Shown: piece after piece, positions 17,704 to 24,546 of the stretch
Layout: each line of letters opens with the position of its first letter
Numbering within the stretch: the first letter of the stretch is position 1
Source: Isosphaeraceae bacterium EP7
GTDB lineage: Bacteria; Planctomycetota; Planctomycetia; Isosphaerales; Isosphaeraceae
Assembly (NCBI GenBank): GCA_038400315.1
Contig: CP151667.1
Span: 2,367,174 to 2,431,173 of the forward strand
Direction: 5' to 3'
Length of the DNA: 64,000 bases
Notes under the pieces: model-generated
Seen by the model: the letters and a program-made list of their open reading frames with translations, nothing else
The model's database searches: none
Told to the model about the DNA's origin: nothing
Made by a program: the position numbers and the translations under genes

Positions 17704-19110
17704 TACTACAGTTGCAACTAACCGATCAGCCCGGTAGTTTGGCCATGGAATCCCCGAGGAGGATCACCATGGCCAGCACCGATGCCGCCTTCAGCCCCGA
17801 GGACGTCCACGATTGGGGGCGGCAGATCGACGAGGTGGCCCGCCGGATCGGGGCGAGGTTTCCTCGAAGCGAGACCCGCGATCGCGTCCGGGCCTATCTC
17901 ATCGGCCTGCTCGGGCCGGTCCAGCGGAAGAACGCCTGGCAGGTCGCCGAGCAGATCGGTGACGAGACGCCCTACGGCGTCCAGTACCTCATGGGCCGGG
18001 CCGACTGGGACCCCGACTCCGTCCGCGACGACCTGCGGGCCTACGTCGTCGAGACGCTCGGCGACCCCGACGCCGTGCTGATCCTCGACGAGACCGGGTT
18101 CCTCAAGAAGGGGACCAAGTCGGTGGGCGTGGCGAGGCAATACACCGGCACCGCGGGCCGGATCGAGAACGCCCAGGTCGGGGTCTTCCTCGCGTACGCC
18201 AGCCGGCATGGCGTCGCGTTCCTCGACCGCACGCTGTACCTGCCCGAGGAGTGGGCCGGCGACCCCGGGCGGTGCAAGGCGGCGGGTGTCCCGGAGAAGA
18301 CCGCCTTCGCGACCAAGATCCGGCTGGCCAGGGCGATGCTCGAGCGGGCGTTCAAGGCCGGGGTGCCTGCGGCGTGGGTGACCGGCGACGAGGTCTACGG
18401 CGCGTGGGAGTTGCGGCGGTGGCTGGAAGAGCAGAAGCGGCCGTACGTGCTGGCGGTCCGGGCCAACCAGTATGTCTGGGCGGGGTCCGGGCAGGCCGCG
18501 GTCGCCACCCTGACCAGAGCGTTGCCGAAGCAGGCCTGGCACAAGATCACCATCGCGGCGGGCAGCAAGGGGCCGAGGCGGTACGCCTGGGCGTGGCTGG
18601 AGATCAACAGCGACCTGGGCCCGGCATGGAGGCGGTGGCTGCTGGTGCGCAAGAGTCTGGATGGCCGCGAGGAGTTGGCGTACTCCATCGCGGCCGGCCC
18701 GAGCCGCACGACGTTAACCCGGCTGGCCCAGACCGCCGGGGCTCGCTGGGCGGTGGAGGGCGGTTTCGAGGCGGCCAAGCAGGAGGCTGGACTGGCCGAC
18801 TACGAGGTGCGGAGTTGGACCGGCTGGCATCGGCACATCACCCTGGCCCTGCTGGCCCATGCCGTCCTGGCCGCGATCCGGAGACTTGCCGGCGCACCGC
18901 CCAAAAAAAGTCGGCCGACGAGCCGGAGTTGATCGCCCTGACGGTGCCCGAGGCCCGTCGGCTCCTGGTCCGACTCCTGTGGGGACGCCTGCCGGAGGCC
19001 GTCGAGGTCCTGGATTGGTCGGTATGGCGGCGCGCCCACCAGGCGTTCGCGCGGCGTTGCCACTACAAGAAACGCGAGGCCGGGCCCCCGGGTTAGTTAC
19101 AACTGTAGTA
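17704..19110 (+). mobile_element. IS701-type insertion sequence (1407 bp)
   Basis: The element is bounded by 20-base terminal inverted repeats: TACTACAGTTGCAACTAACC on the left and its complement with one difference (T for C at position 12) on the right. The flanks are CTAG (17700-17703) and TTAG (19111-19114), a four-base target duplication with one mismatch; insertion at CTAG-like sites fits the IS701 family. It carries one transposase gene on the plus strand, opposite to the polysaccharide operon it interrupts. Removing it restores an open ligase frame exactly, so the boundaries are well supported. Confidence 0.9.
17769..19096 (+). CDS. IS701-type transposase, with a probable -1 frameshift at an A7 tract
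   Basis: The start is the ATG at 17769, because GGAGG lies upstream at normal spacing; the longer open frame from 17499 reads through the terminal repeat. The DDE-type catalytic segments are LILDETGFLKKGTKSVGVAR, WVTGDEVYGAWELRRWLEE and RWAVEGGFEAAKQEAGLADY. Frame zero ends at 18932 after 387 residues (PPKKSRPTSRS). The matching C-terminus (ELIALTVPEARRLL through CHYKKREAGPPG) is in the -1 frame and ends at 19096, inside the right terminal repeat. Slipping back one base on AAAAAAA at 18903-18909 gives a 442-residue protein. A simple indel or a sequencing miscount is the alternative. Confidence 0.85.
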
Positions 19111-19216
19111 TTAGGAACAGAAGTAAGGCGGACGCCAGCCTTGCCGGGGCGTGAATCGACTCCTCGGAGACCAGGCTGAGTCTCGCAGCCGGCAGCTTGA
19201 AAGGCGGCACAGCATC

Positions 19217-19669
19217 TCAGATGACCACCCCCTGAGCGGACGGGACCGATGCCGCCCGGTTCTCAGCCGCCACGGAGTCGAGCCGTTTTAGAAGGGCCTC
19301 GGGAAGTGGGGCGGCTTGCACCATGGCCAGCAAGGCAAGGCCCGCCAGCGACAGGCTCGTCAGGCCGCAAAGCCAGTTCGGGCGACTTCCCCGGTTCCAA
19401 CCGGCCAGAATGCACAGGACTATGGCCACGAGGATGCACAGGTCCAGGACCACCTCCGCCCAGGCATCCACCGATCCGAACATCCAGGGGGCCAGGCAGG
19501 CCAGGCCGAGGATCGTCGCCGCCGAGAACCGCCCCGCCACCCGCTGGAATGCCGACCCCTCGGCCGTGATTAAGCGCCTCTCCAGGATCCGGACGGGCTC
19601 TCGGCACCGGGTGGCCGATGAGTCGCCCCCGACCCGCGTCGAAACCTCGAAATCCACCATCCATGTCAC
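19217..19669 (-). CDS. N-terminal fragment of the broken O-antigen ligase
   Basis: 150 codons from a GTG coupled (GTGA) to the upstream gene and ending at an in-frame TGA. The visible part has two to three membrane segments, including FSAATILGLACLAPWMFGSV and a second around VVLDLCILVAIVLCILAG. This is the usual start of planctomycete O-antigen ligase proteins. The frame stays open for 35 further codons after the TGA until the IS element. If translated alone it would give a short membrane peptide of no obvious use. Confidence 0.6.
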   Translation of the reverse strand: MTWMVDFEVSTRVGGDSSATRCREPVRILERRLITAEGSAFQRVAGRFSAATILGLACLAPWMFGSVDAWAEVVLDLCILVAIVLCILAGWNRGSRPNWLCGLTSLSLAGLALLAMVQAAPLPEALLKRLDSVAAENRAASVPSAQGVVI

Positions 19670-20241
19670 AGGCGTCCCTCGAAAACGCTTGCAACATTCA
19701 GGGGCGCGGCCGGCGTTGCCGCGAGCCGGTCGAAGGTGGCAACTTGTGCGGTTGTCCGCTGAAGCTGCACCCGCAACGAGGCCATCGCTTGCTCGATCTG
19801 GCGTGCCTGCCTCGGATTGCGCGCGACGGTCTGGGCCAGCCGGGCCAGCCGAGCTTCGAGCTGTTGCACCTGCCGGAGGAGCGCCCGTTTCTGCTGATAT
19901 AGCAGGGTGCGTACCGGTGAGTCGGGAGGATTGGCGCTCGTCCGCTCTACGGCTTGCACACGCTGCCCGATCCGCTGCTCGGTTAGTTTGATCTGGGCTG
20001 GCTGCTGCGGATTACGCGGGATCAACTTCTCCAGCCGATCCAGTTGCCGCTGGAGCTGTGCCTTCTGCCGGGTCAGCAACAGCTCCATCGCCCGGTCCTG
20101 TCGCAACATGAGGAGCGACAGGAATCTCTCGCGCTCGGCAGTCATGGCAGGGAAGTACTGGGCCATGGTCGGAGTGGGCCCCCAAGCCGCCAGGAGCTCG
20201 AGACACGCCAGCAGGCCGAGGAATCGGGCGATTCGCTGCAT
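19666..20241 (-). CDS. Secreted coiled-coil protein at the head of the polysaccharide operon (function unknown)
   Basis: I start at the ATG at 20241, giving 191 residues that open with a clear signal peptide (MQRIARFLGLLACLELLAA, cleavage near TMAQ). The longer frame from 20304 is less likely because its ATG lies inside a good -10 promoter hexamer. The mature part is almost all helix, rich in Gln, Arg, Leu and Ala with heptad patterning (RQKAQLQRQLDRLEKLIP, LLYQQKRALLRQVQQLEARL), so a periplasmic coiled coil is expected. No family is recognised. Its stop overlaps the start of the ligase gene (GTGA). Position suggests a scaffold or assembly role in polysaccharide export, but that is inference. 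Confidence 0.6.
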   Translation of the reverse strand: MQRIARFLGLLACLELLAAWGPTPTMAQYFPAMTAERERFLSLLMLRQDRAMELLLTRQKAQLQRQLDRLEKLIPRNPQQPAQIKLTEQRIGQRVQAVERTSANPPDSPVRTLLYQQKRALLRQVQQLEARLARLAQTVARNPRQARQIEQAMASLRVQLQRTTAQVATFDRLAATPAAPLNVASVFEGRL

Positions 20242-20255
20242 CCTTGCACGCTTAC

Positions 20256-20282
20256 TTTCTGATAATTGGAAATGATCAGAAA
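20256..20282. promoter_or_regulatory. AT-rich inverted repeat in the operon leader (possible operator or hairpin)
   Basis: TTTCTGAT at 20256-20263 and its exact complement ATCAGAAA at 20275-20282 are separated by 11 bases. The repeat lies between the predicted transcription start of the polysaccharide operon and its first ATG, and upstream of the divergent dehydratase gene. An AT-rich dyad in such GC-rich DNA could be a repressor site or an mRNA hairpin. Confidence 0.4.
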
Positions 20283-20300
20283 AGTATAAGTTCAGTGTCG

Positions 20301-20329
20301 ACATTAGGACACTTTGCCCGGGGAGTCAA
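20301..20329 (-). promoter_or_regulatory. Sigma-70-like promoter of the polysaccharide operon
   Basis: On the minus strand TTGACT (20324-20329) is followed after exactly 17 bases by TAATGT (20301-20306), a good -35/-10 pair. Transcription would begin near 20294, giving a leader of about 50 bases before the ATG at 20241. The -10 covers the alternative ATG at 20304, which argues against that start. Confidence 0.5.
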
Positions 20330-20378
20330 AAAACCGAATCCTTAAGGAACAGCCCCCGCTTTCAAGTCCTAGGTTGGA

Positions 20379-22718
20379 ATGCGTACCCGCCCCCGACGGA
20401 GCAAGATCGTCGCTCGGCATCGTCTCGAGTCGAACAGTTTGAAGTGGAGCTTCACCTTGGCGAGCCTAAATCCCATACAACCCTTGCTGACGGGTCGATG
20501 GCCCGGGCTCGTGCCGAATCCCATCGGCGCCGTCCGGGGCGGAAATCTCGAGGCCGATCGCGACTCCGGGGCGGCTACGCGGGATAACAATGAACGCGGA
20601 TCGTCGAGATGCAGGAGGGCCGCCGGAGCCTACCAGGAGCTGCTCGCGGACGTCATCCCGCGTTGCCGGATCCCGATCTTGCTGATGCTCCACGGGCTGG
20701 CCTTCGCGGGGGTCTATCTGCTGGCCCACGTCATCCGCTGCGACGGATCGGTGCCCACGTCCCTCGCGGATGCGGCGATCGCGGCCCTCCCGCTAGTCGT
20801 CGGGCTGAAGGTGGCGACCTTCTTGGCGTGCGGGTGCCACCGAGGGTGGTGGCGCTCGGCGACCTTCTCCGACCTGACCGGCCTGGCCGAGGTTGCCACG
20901 ATCAGCTCACTGACGCTGGCACTGGCCAGCGTGCTATCCCGGGGGCTCTGGCCCGCCCCGCGATCGGTCCTGGTCATCGATTGGGCCGGCAGCCTCCTCG
21001 CCCTGTGTGGTGCCCGCGGGACCGTCCGGCTGCTCCACGATCGATACGGGCCCCTCTTCGCGACACGGCGGATAAGCCGCGTGCTCGTCGTCGGCGCAGG
21101 CGAAGCCGGCGAGGAACTGGTGCGGCAGATCAGCTCTCACCCCAAGATGGGCCTGAAGGTCGTTGGCATCCTCGATCACGATCGCCTCACTCATGGACGT
21201 GTCTTGGCCGGCGCACGGGTCCTCGGCGACCCGGCCGAGCTGGCGAGGCTCTCCGCCCGCCATCGGGTCGAGGCCCTGCTGATCCCCAGCCCAGCGGTTC
21301 CGGCGACCGAGGTCCGCGACCTGTCCAGGGCCTGCGGCGCGGCGGGGCTGAAGGCCCAGGTCGTCCCTGGGTTCGACTCACTCCTCTCCGGCGCCCTGAC
21401 TGTCCAGCCCCGCGATGTCGACATCGAGGACCTGCTCTGCCGCGAGTCGGTTCGGCTTGACGGACCGGCGATCGCCGCCTTCCTGGAGGGCCGCGTCGTC
21501 CTGGTCACCGGCGCATCGGGCAGCATCGGCTCCGAACTCTGCCGCCAGGTCCTCACGTTCCGCCCCGCACGCCTCATCCTTCTCGACCACTCGGAGAATG
21601 GGCTGTTCTTCCTGGAGCGTAGGCTCCGACCCTTCGTGTCCGGAGCGACCGAGGTCGTCCCCTGCATCGCCAGCATCACCGATGCCGAGAGGATCAGGGC
21701 CCTGTTCGCCGAACATCGTCCGCACGTCGTCCTACACGCCGCGGCACACAAGCATGTCCCGATGATGGAGTCCAACCCCGGCGAGGCGGTCAAGAACAAC
21801 GTCTTCGGCACGCGTACTGTGGTCGACGAGTCGCTCCGCGCCCGCGTCGACGCGTTTGTGATGATCTCCACCGACAAGGCGGTTAACCCGACCAGCATCA
21901 TGGGAGTCTGCAAGCGACTCGCCGAGATCTACATGCAATCGCTCTCCGGACGGACAAACACGCGGCTGGTCACCGTCCGCTTCGGCAACGTCCTGGGCTC
22001 CAACGGCAGCGTCGTGCCGATCTTCAAGGATCAGATCCGTGATGGCGAGCCGATCACCGTCACTCACCCCGACATGACCCGCTACTTCATGACCATCCCC
22101 GAGGCGGCGCAGCTGGTCCTTCAGGCCGGGGCCCAGGGGAGGGGGGGCGAGATCTTCGTGCTCGACATGGGCGAGCCGGTCAAGATTGTCGACCTGGCCC
22201 GCGACATGATCCGGCTGTCTGGCCAGGCCGAGGGGCGCGACGTCGAGATCATCTTCACGGGCATGCGGCCCGGCGAGAAGCTCCACGAGGAATTGTACGA
22301 CCAGGGCGAGGAGTTGCTCGCGACGGCTCATCCCAAGATCCGCGCAGCCCGGCACCGCCCTTATCCGCAAGACAGGATCGACGCCGGGCTCGATCGGCTC
22401 GTCGCCGCCGTCGACGGCCCCGCCAAGCAAATTGTCGCCATCCTCGCCGACCTAGTGCCCGGCTATCGACCCGATCGAATCGACCCCGCCCAGCACTCCT
22501 CCGATCGTCGCCCCGCCACCATCGGGGGACCAACGCAAGATTCCCTGCCCGAGATTCAAGCAATTCACTCACAAACCTTGGGAACGCTTGAAACAAGAGG
22601 TCCTGGCGCAACATTCGAGCTCGCCGGATCCAACGTGGTGTCCTCGATCTATCCCCCGGCTCGCCCGGCCGCGCGTCCCGAGCGGCTCGGCCGACTCGTC
22701 GGGTCCGCTGTGTCATAG
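20379..22718 (+). CDS. CapD/WbpM-type nucleotide-sugar 4,6-dehydratase (polysaccharide biosynthesis protein)
   Basis: 779 residues from the first ATG; the true start may be later, because the first 80 residues are low-complexity and the family normally begins near the first membrane helix. Four membrane helices (for example IPILLMLHGLAFAGVYLLAH) are followed by a CoA-binding-like Rossmann unit with VLVVGAGEAGEEL. The catalytic dehydratase domain follows, with LVTGASGSIGSEL. In place of the classic Tyr-X3-Lys there is STDKAVNPTSIMGVCKRLAE, the Met-X3-Lys form known from WbpM/FlaA1-type enzymes. It makes a 4-keto-6-deoxy sugar, probably a UDP-HexNAc derivative. The last 90 residues are unrecognised. 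It is transcribed divergently from the polysaccharide operon and likely feeds it. Confidence 0.88.
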   Translation: MRTRPRRSKIVARHRLESNSLKWSFTLASLNPIQPLLTGRWPGLVPNPIGAVRGGNLEADRDSGAATRDNNERGSSRCRRAAGAYQELLADVIPRCRIPILLMLHGLAFAGVYLLAHVIRCDGSVPTSLADAAIAALPLVVGLKVATFLACGCHRGWWRSATFSDLTGLAEVATISSLTLALASVLSRGLWPAPRSVLVIDWAGSLLALCGARGTVRLLHDRYGPLFATRRISRVLVVGAGEAGEELVRQISSHPKMGLKVVGILDHDRLTHGRVLAGARVLGDPAELARLSARHRVEALLIPSPAVPATEVRDLSRACGAAGLKAQVVPGFDSLLSGALTVQPRDVDIEDLLCRESVRLDGPAIAAFLEGRVVLVTGASGSIGSELCRQVLTFRPARLILLDHSENGLFFLERRLRPFVSGATEVVPCIASITDAERIRALFAEHRPHVVLHAAAHKHVPMMESNPGEAVKNNVFGTRTVVDESLRARVDAFVMISTDKAVNPTSIMGVCKRLAEIYMQSLSGRTNTRLVTVRFGNVLGSNGSVVPIFKDQIRDGEPITVTHPDMTRYFMTIPEAAQLVLQAGAQGRGGEIFVLDMGEPVKIVDLARDMIRLSGQAEGRDVEIIFTGMRPGEKLHEELYDQGEELLATAHPKIRAARHRPYPQDRIDAGLDRLVAAVDGPAKQIVAILADLVPGYRPDRIDPAQHSSDRRPATIGGPTQDSLPEIQAIHSQTLGTLETRGPGATFELAGSNVVSSIYPPARPAARPERLGRLVGSAVS

Positions 22719-23069
22719 GGATATTGATCGATGGACTGAAAACAGATGCGTTTGAACATCGGCCGACACGTTCGCCCCTAATCTCGGAGCCCGGATCGCG
22801 ATCGCGACGGAGGCGAGCCGATTCCTCGGTCGCGAGGCCGCCGGGAAGGAGGGCCTCAGCCTGGTCACCCTGCCGCGATGAGCCCGACCCTTGACCTACC
22901 CACGCCCAGTTGCCTGAAAATCCTGGAACTCTGGGTCGGAAAATGAGCCCGGCGTGCCGATAAGGATGGAGATCACGGCTAAGCGGGTTGCTTCGGTCAA
23001 TCGGGCCATGAGAGCCTGCCCAATCAACCGGATCACCCCCAAACGCCTCGAAGCAATCGAGCGAGGTGA
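22719..23069. other. Intergenic region, 351 bases, no gene seen
   Basis: This lies between the dehydratase gene and the TolC-like gene on the same strand. No frame looks coding and no convincing hairpin is seen after the dehydratase stop. It presumably holds the promoter of the TolC-like gene. Confidence 0.5.
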
Positions 23070-24449
23070 ATGCGGAAGGCGGACCCTGTGAACGAAAAGA
23101 AGCCCTTCACCCTACTCGGTATTCGAAAGTCTTTGGTCGTCATGGCGATGGTGAGCACCGCCCATCTTGCCGAACTTGGCGTCCACCGCTGTTGGGCACA
23201 GCCGCAGGCCGTCCTGATCCCTGCCCTGCCACAGCACTCCACGCCGGAAACCTTCCGCCTGACACTCGACGACGCCAGGCAGCGGATTCTCGCGAATCAT
23301 AAGCTCCTCAGGCTCGCCGCCCTTAACGTCCAGGGAAAGGGTCATGAGACGAGCGCAGCCCGAGCCGACTACTTCCCGAAGATCGTCGGGAACACCGTGT
23401 ATCTGCACTTCAATGATTCGTTGGGTTCGGTCGTCAGCACCCAGGGGCGCCCGATCCTTGGAATCCCCGCGAAGACGGTTGCCGTGAACGTGTTGAACCA
23501 AAACACATCGTTCACGAACGTCACGGTCCTCCAGCCTATCACGGACCTCATTAAGGTCCGCCAGGGGGTCCAGGTCGCCCAGGCCGATGAGAATATTGCT
23601 CAGGCCCAGCTCGAAAAAGGGATGCGAGAACTTCTCGGTGGCATGGAGCAGCTCTACTGGGGGCTCCTGGCGACTCAACGAATCCGCGCCGGTGTCGTCG
23701 AAGGATATTCCGGGGCACAGAAACTTGCCGAACTCGGCACCGTCGAGACCCGGACTGCGTTGCTCGAGGCAAGGCAGGCACTCCAGCAAGTTAACGTCCA
23801 GTTTGCTGACCTTCAGGAGCAGCTCGATATCCTCTTGGATCTGCCCCCTTCCACGATCCTAGAATTGATCGAGCCACCCCTGCCCGGACTGCCAGTCGCC
23901 TGCGCCGATGATGCGATCAAACTCGCCATGGAAACCAGCCCGGACCTGCGGGAAGCCGCGGCCAACATCGCCAAGGCCGACGCCGCGACCCGCGCCGCCC
24001 GTCTCGACTTCGTGCCGAGTATCGCCGCGATGGGCGGCTATACGAACCAGACGGGTGCGTCGTACATCCAGCAGAATATCGGCTACGTCGGCCTCGTGGG
24101 TTCGTACACGTTCGTCGACTGGGGCAAGCGGAAGAATGTGATCCGCGGTCGCGAGCACCTGATCAGCATGGCGCACCTGAAATACAGGCAAACCCAGGAC
24201 GAGCTGTTTCAGAAGACGTTGAAAGCATATCGGGGCATGTCCGAGAGCCATGAGGCCCTGATCCTCGCCCAGGAGCTGGTCGAACTCCGCAAGGAGGCCG
24301 AGGAGAAGGCGCTCCCAGCGGCACAGACGAATCCCGTTGGCCTGATCGAGGCGTCGAAGGCCCGCACGACGGCGGAGGTGGACTACGTGAAGGCGGATCT
24401 CGGTTACCGCCAAGCCCACATGGAGCTTTGCATGCTGATCGGCCGTTAG
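23070..24449 (+). CDS. TolC-family outer membrane efflux/export protein
   Basis: 459 residues from the ATG at 23070; a GTG at 23088 has a better ribosome site (GGAAGG, eight bases upstream) and is a real alternative. The N-terminal hydrophobic stretch SLVVMAMVSTAHLAEL is a signal peptide. Two repeats of the outer-membrane-efflux type follow: LTLDDARQRILANHKLLRL opens the first and ACADDAIKLAMETSPDLREA the second. Each has long helices and beta segments such as YTFVDWGKRKNVIRG. It should form a trimeric outer membrane channel. It lies 0.35 kb behind the dehydratase and close to a polysaccharide operon with no visible Wza gene, so it may serve polysaccharide export, though an ordinary efflux role is equally possible. 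Confidence 0.85.
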   Translation: MRKADPVNEKKPFTLLGIRKSLVVMAMVSTAHLAELGVHRCWAQPQAVLIPALPQHSTPETFRLTLDDARQRILANHKLLRLAALNVQGKGHETSAARADYFPKIVGNTVYLHFNDSLGSVVSTQGRPILGIPAKTVAVNVLNQNTSFTNVTVLQPITDLIKVRQGVQVAQADENIAQAQLEKGMRELLGGMEQLYWGLLATQRIRAGVVEGYSGAQKLAELGTVETRTALLEARQALQQVNVQFADLQEQLDILLDLPPSTILELIEPPLPGLPVACADDAIKLAMETSPDLREAAANIAKADAATRAARLDFVPSIAAMGGYTNQTGASYIQQNIGYVGLVGSYTFVDWGKRKNVIRGREHLISMAHLKYRQTQDELFQKTLKAYRGMSESHEALILAQELVELRKEAEEKALPAAQTNPVGLIEASKARTTAEVDYVKADLGYRQAHMELCMLIGR

Positions 24450-24458
24450 TCGCATCGA

Positions 24459-24533
24459 CTCGCGGCCCGGGGGGTGAATTCGCTTCGCGGGCCGCGAGAC
24501 GCGAGCCCCGCCCAGGCACAAGCCGGGGCGGGG
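24459..24533. terminator. Two tandem hairpins between convergent genes
   Basis: The first hairpin pairs CTCGCGGCCCG (24459-24469) with CGGGCCGCGAG (24488-24498), an 11-base perfect stem. The second pairs CCCCGCCC (24506-24513) with GGGCGGGG (24526-24533). They lie ten bases after the TolC-like gene and just before the end of the sulfatase gene. A two-way terminator is likely, although neither has a T tract. Confidence 0.6.
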
Positions 24534-24546
24534 TCGAACGACTCTG

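Larger units (their letters stand above)
15613..19669 (-). pseudogene. O-antigen ligase/TPR gene broken by an IS element and two in-frame TGA codons
   Basis: Three open segments on one strand belong to a single gene. The first runs from the GTG at 19669 (overlapping the upstream stop, GTGA) and meets TGA at 19217-19219. The same frame continues open to the IS701-type insertion at 19111. Past the element, from 17700, the frame resumes in phase: removing the element and one target copy gives TTC CTA GGC. It then meets a second TGA at 16219-16221 and continues in frame to 15613. Restored, it would encode about 881 residues: membrane helices of an O-antigen ligase followed by TPR-like repeats. 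Function as a ligase or polymerase is inferred from the family. As it stands the gene is unlikely to make a full protein. Confidence 0.85.

Noticed and set aside
17718-18542. 274-codon minus-strand frame inside the IS701-type element
   Set aside because: It is antisense to the transposase, whose catalytic segments are clear; the antisense translation has no family features.
16219-19219. Selenocysteine or general UGA recoding to explain the two in-frame TGA codons
   Set aside because: Nearby intact genes use TGA as their normal stop, O-antigen ligases are not selenoproteins, and no SECIS-like hairpin was evident next to either codon. Mutation in a decaying gene is simpler.
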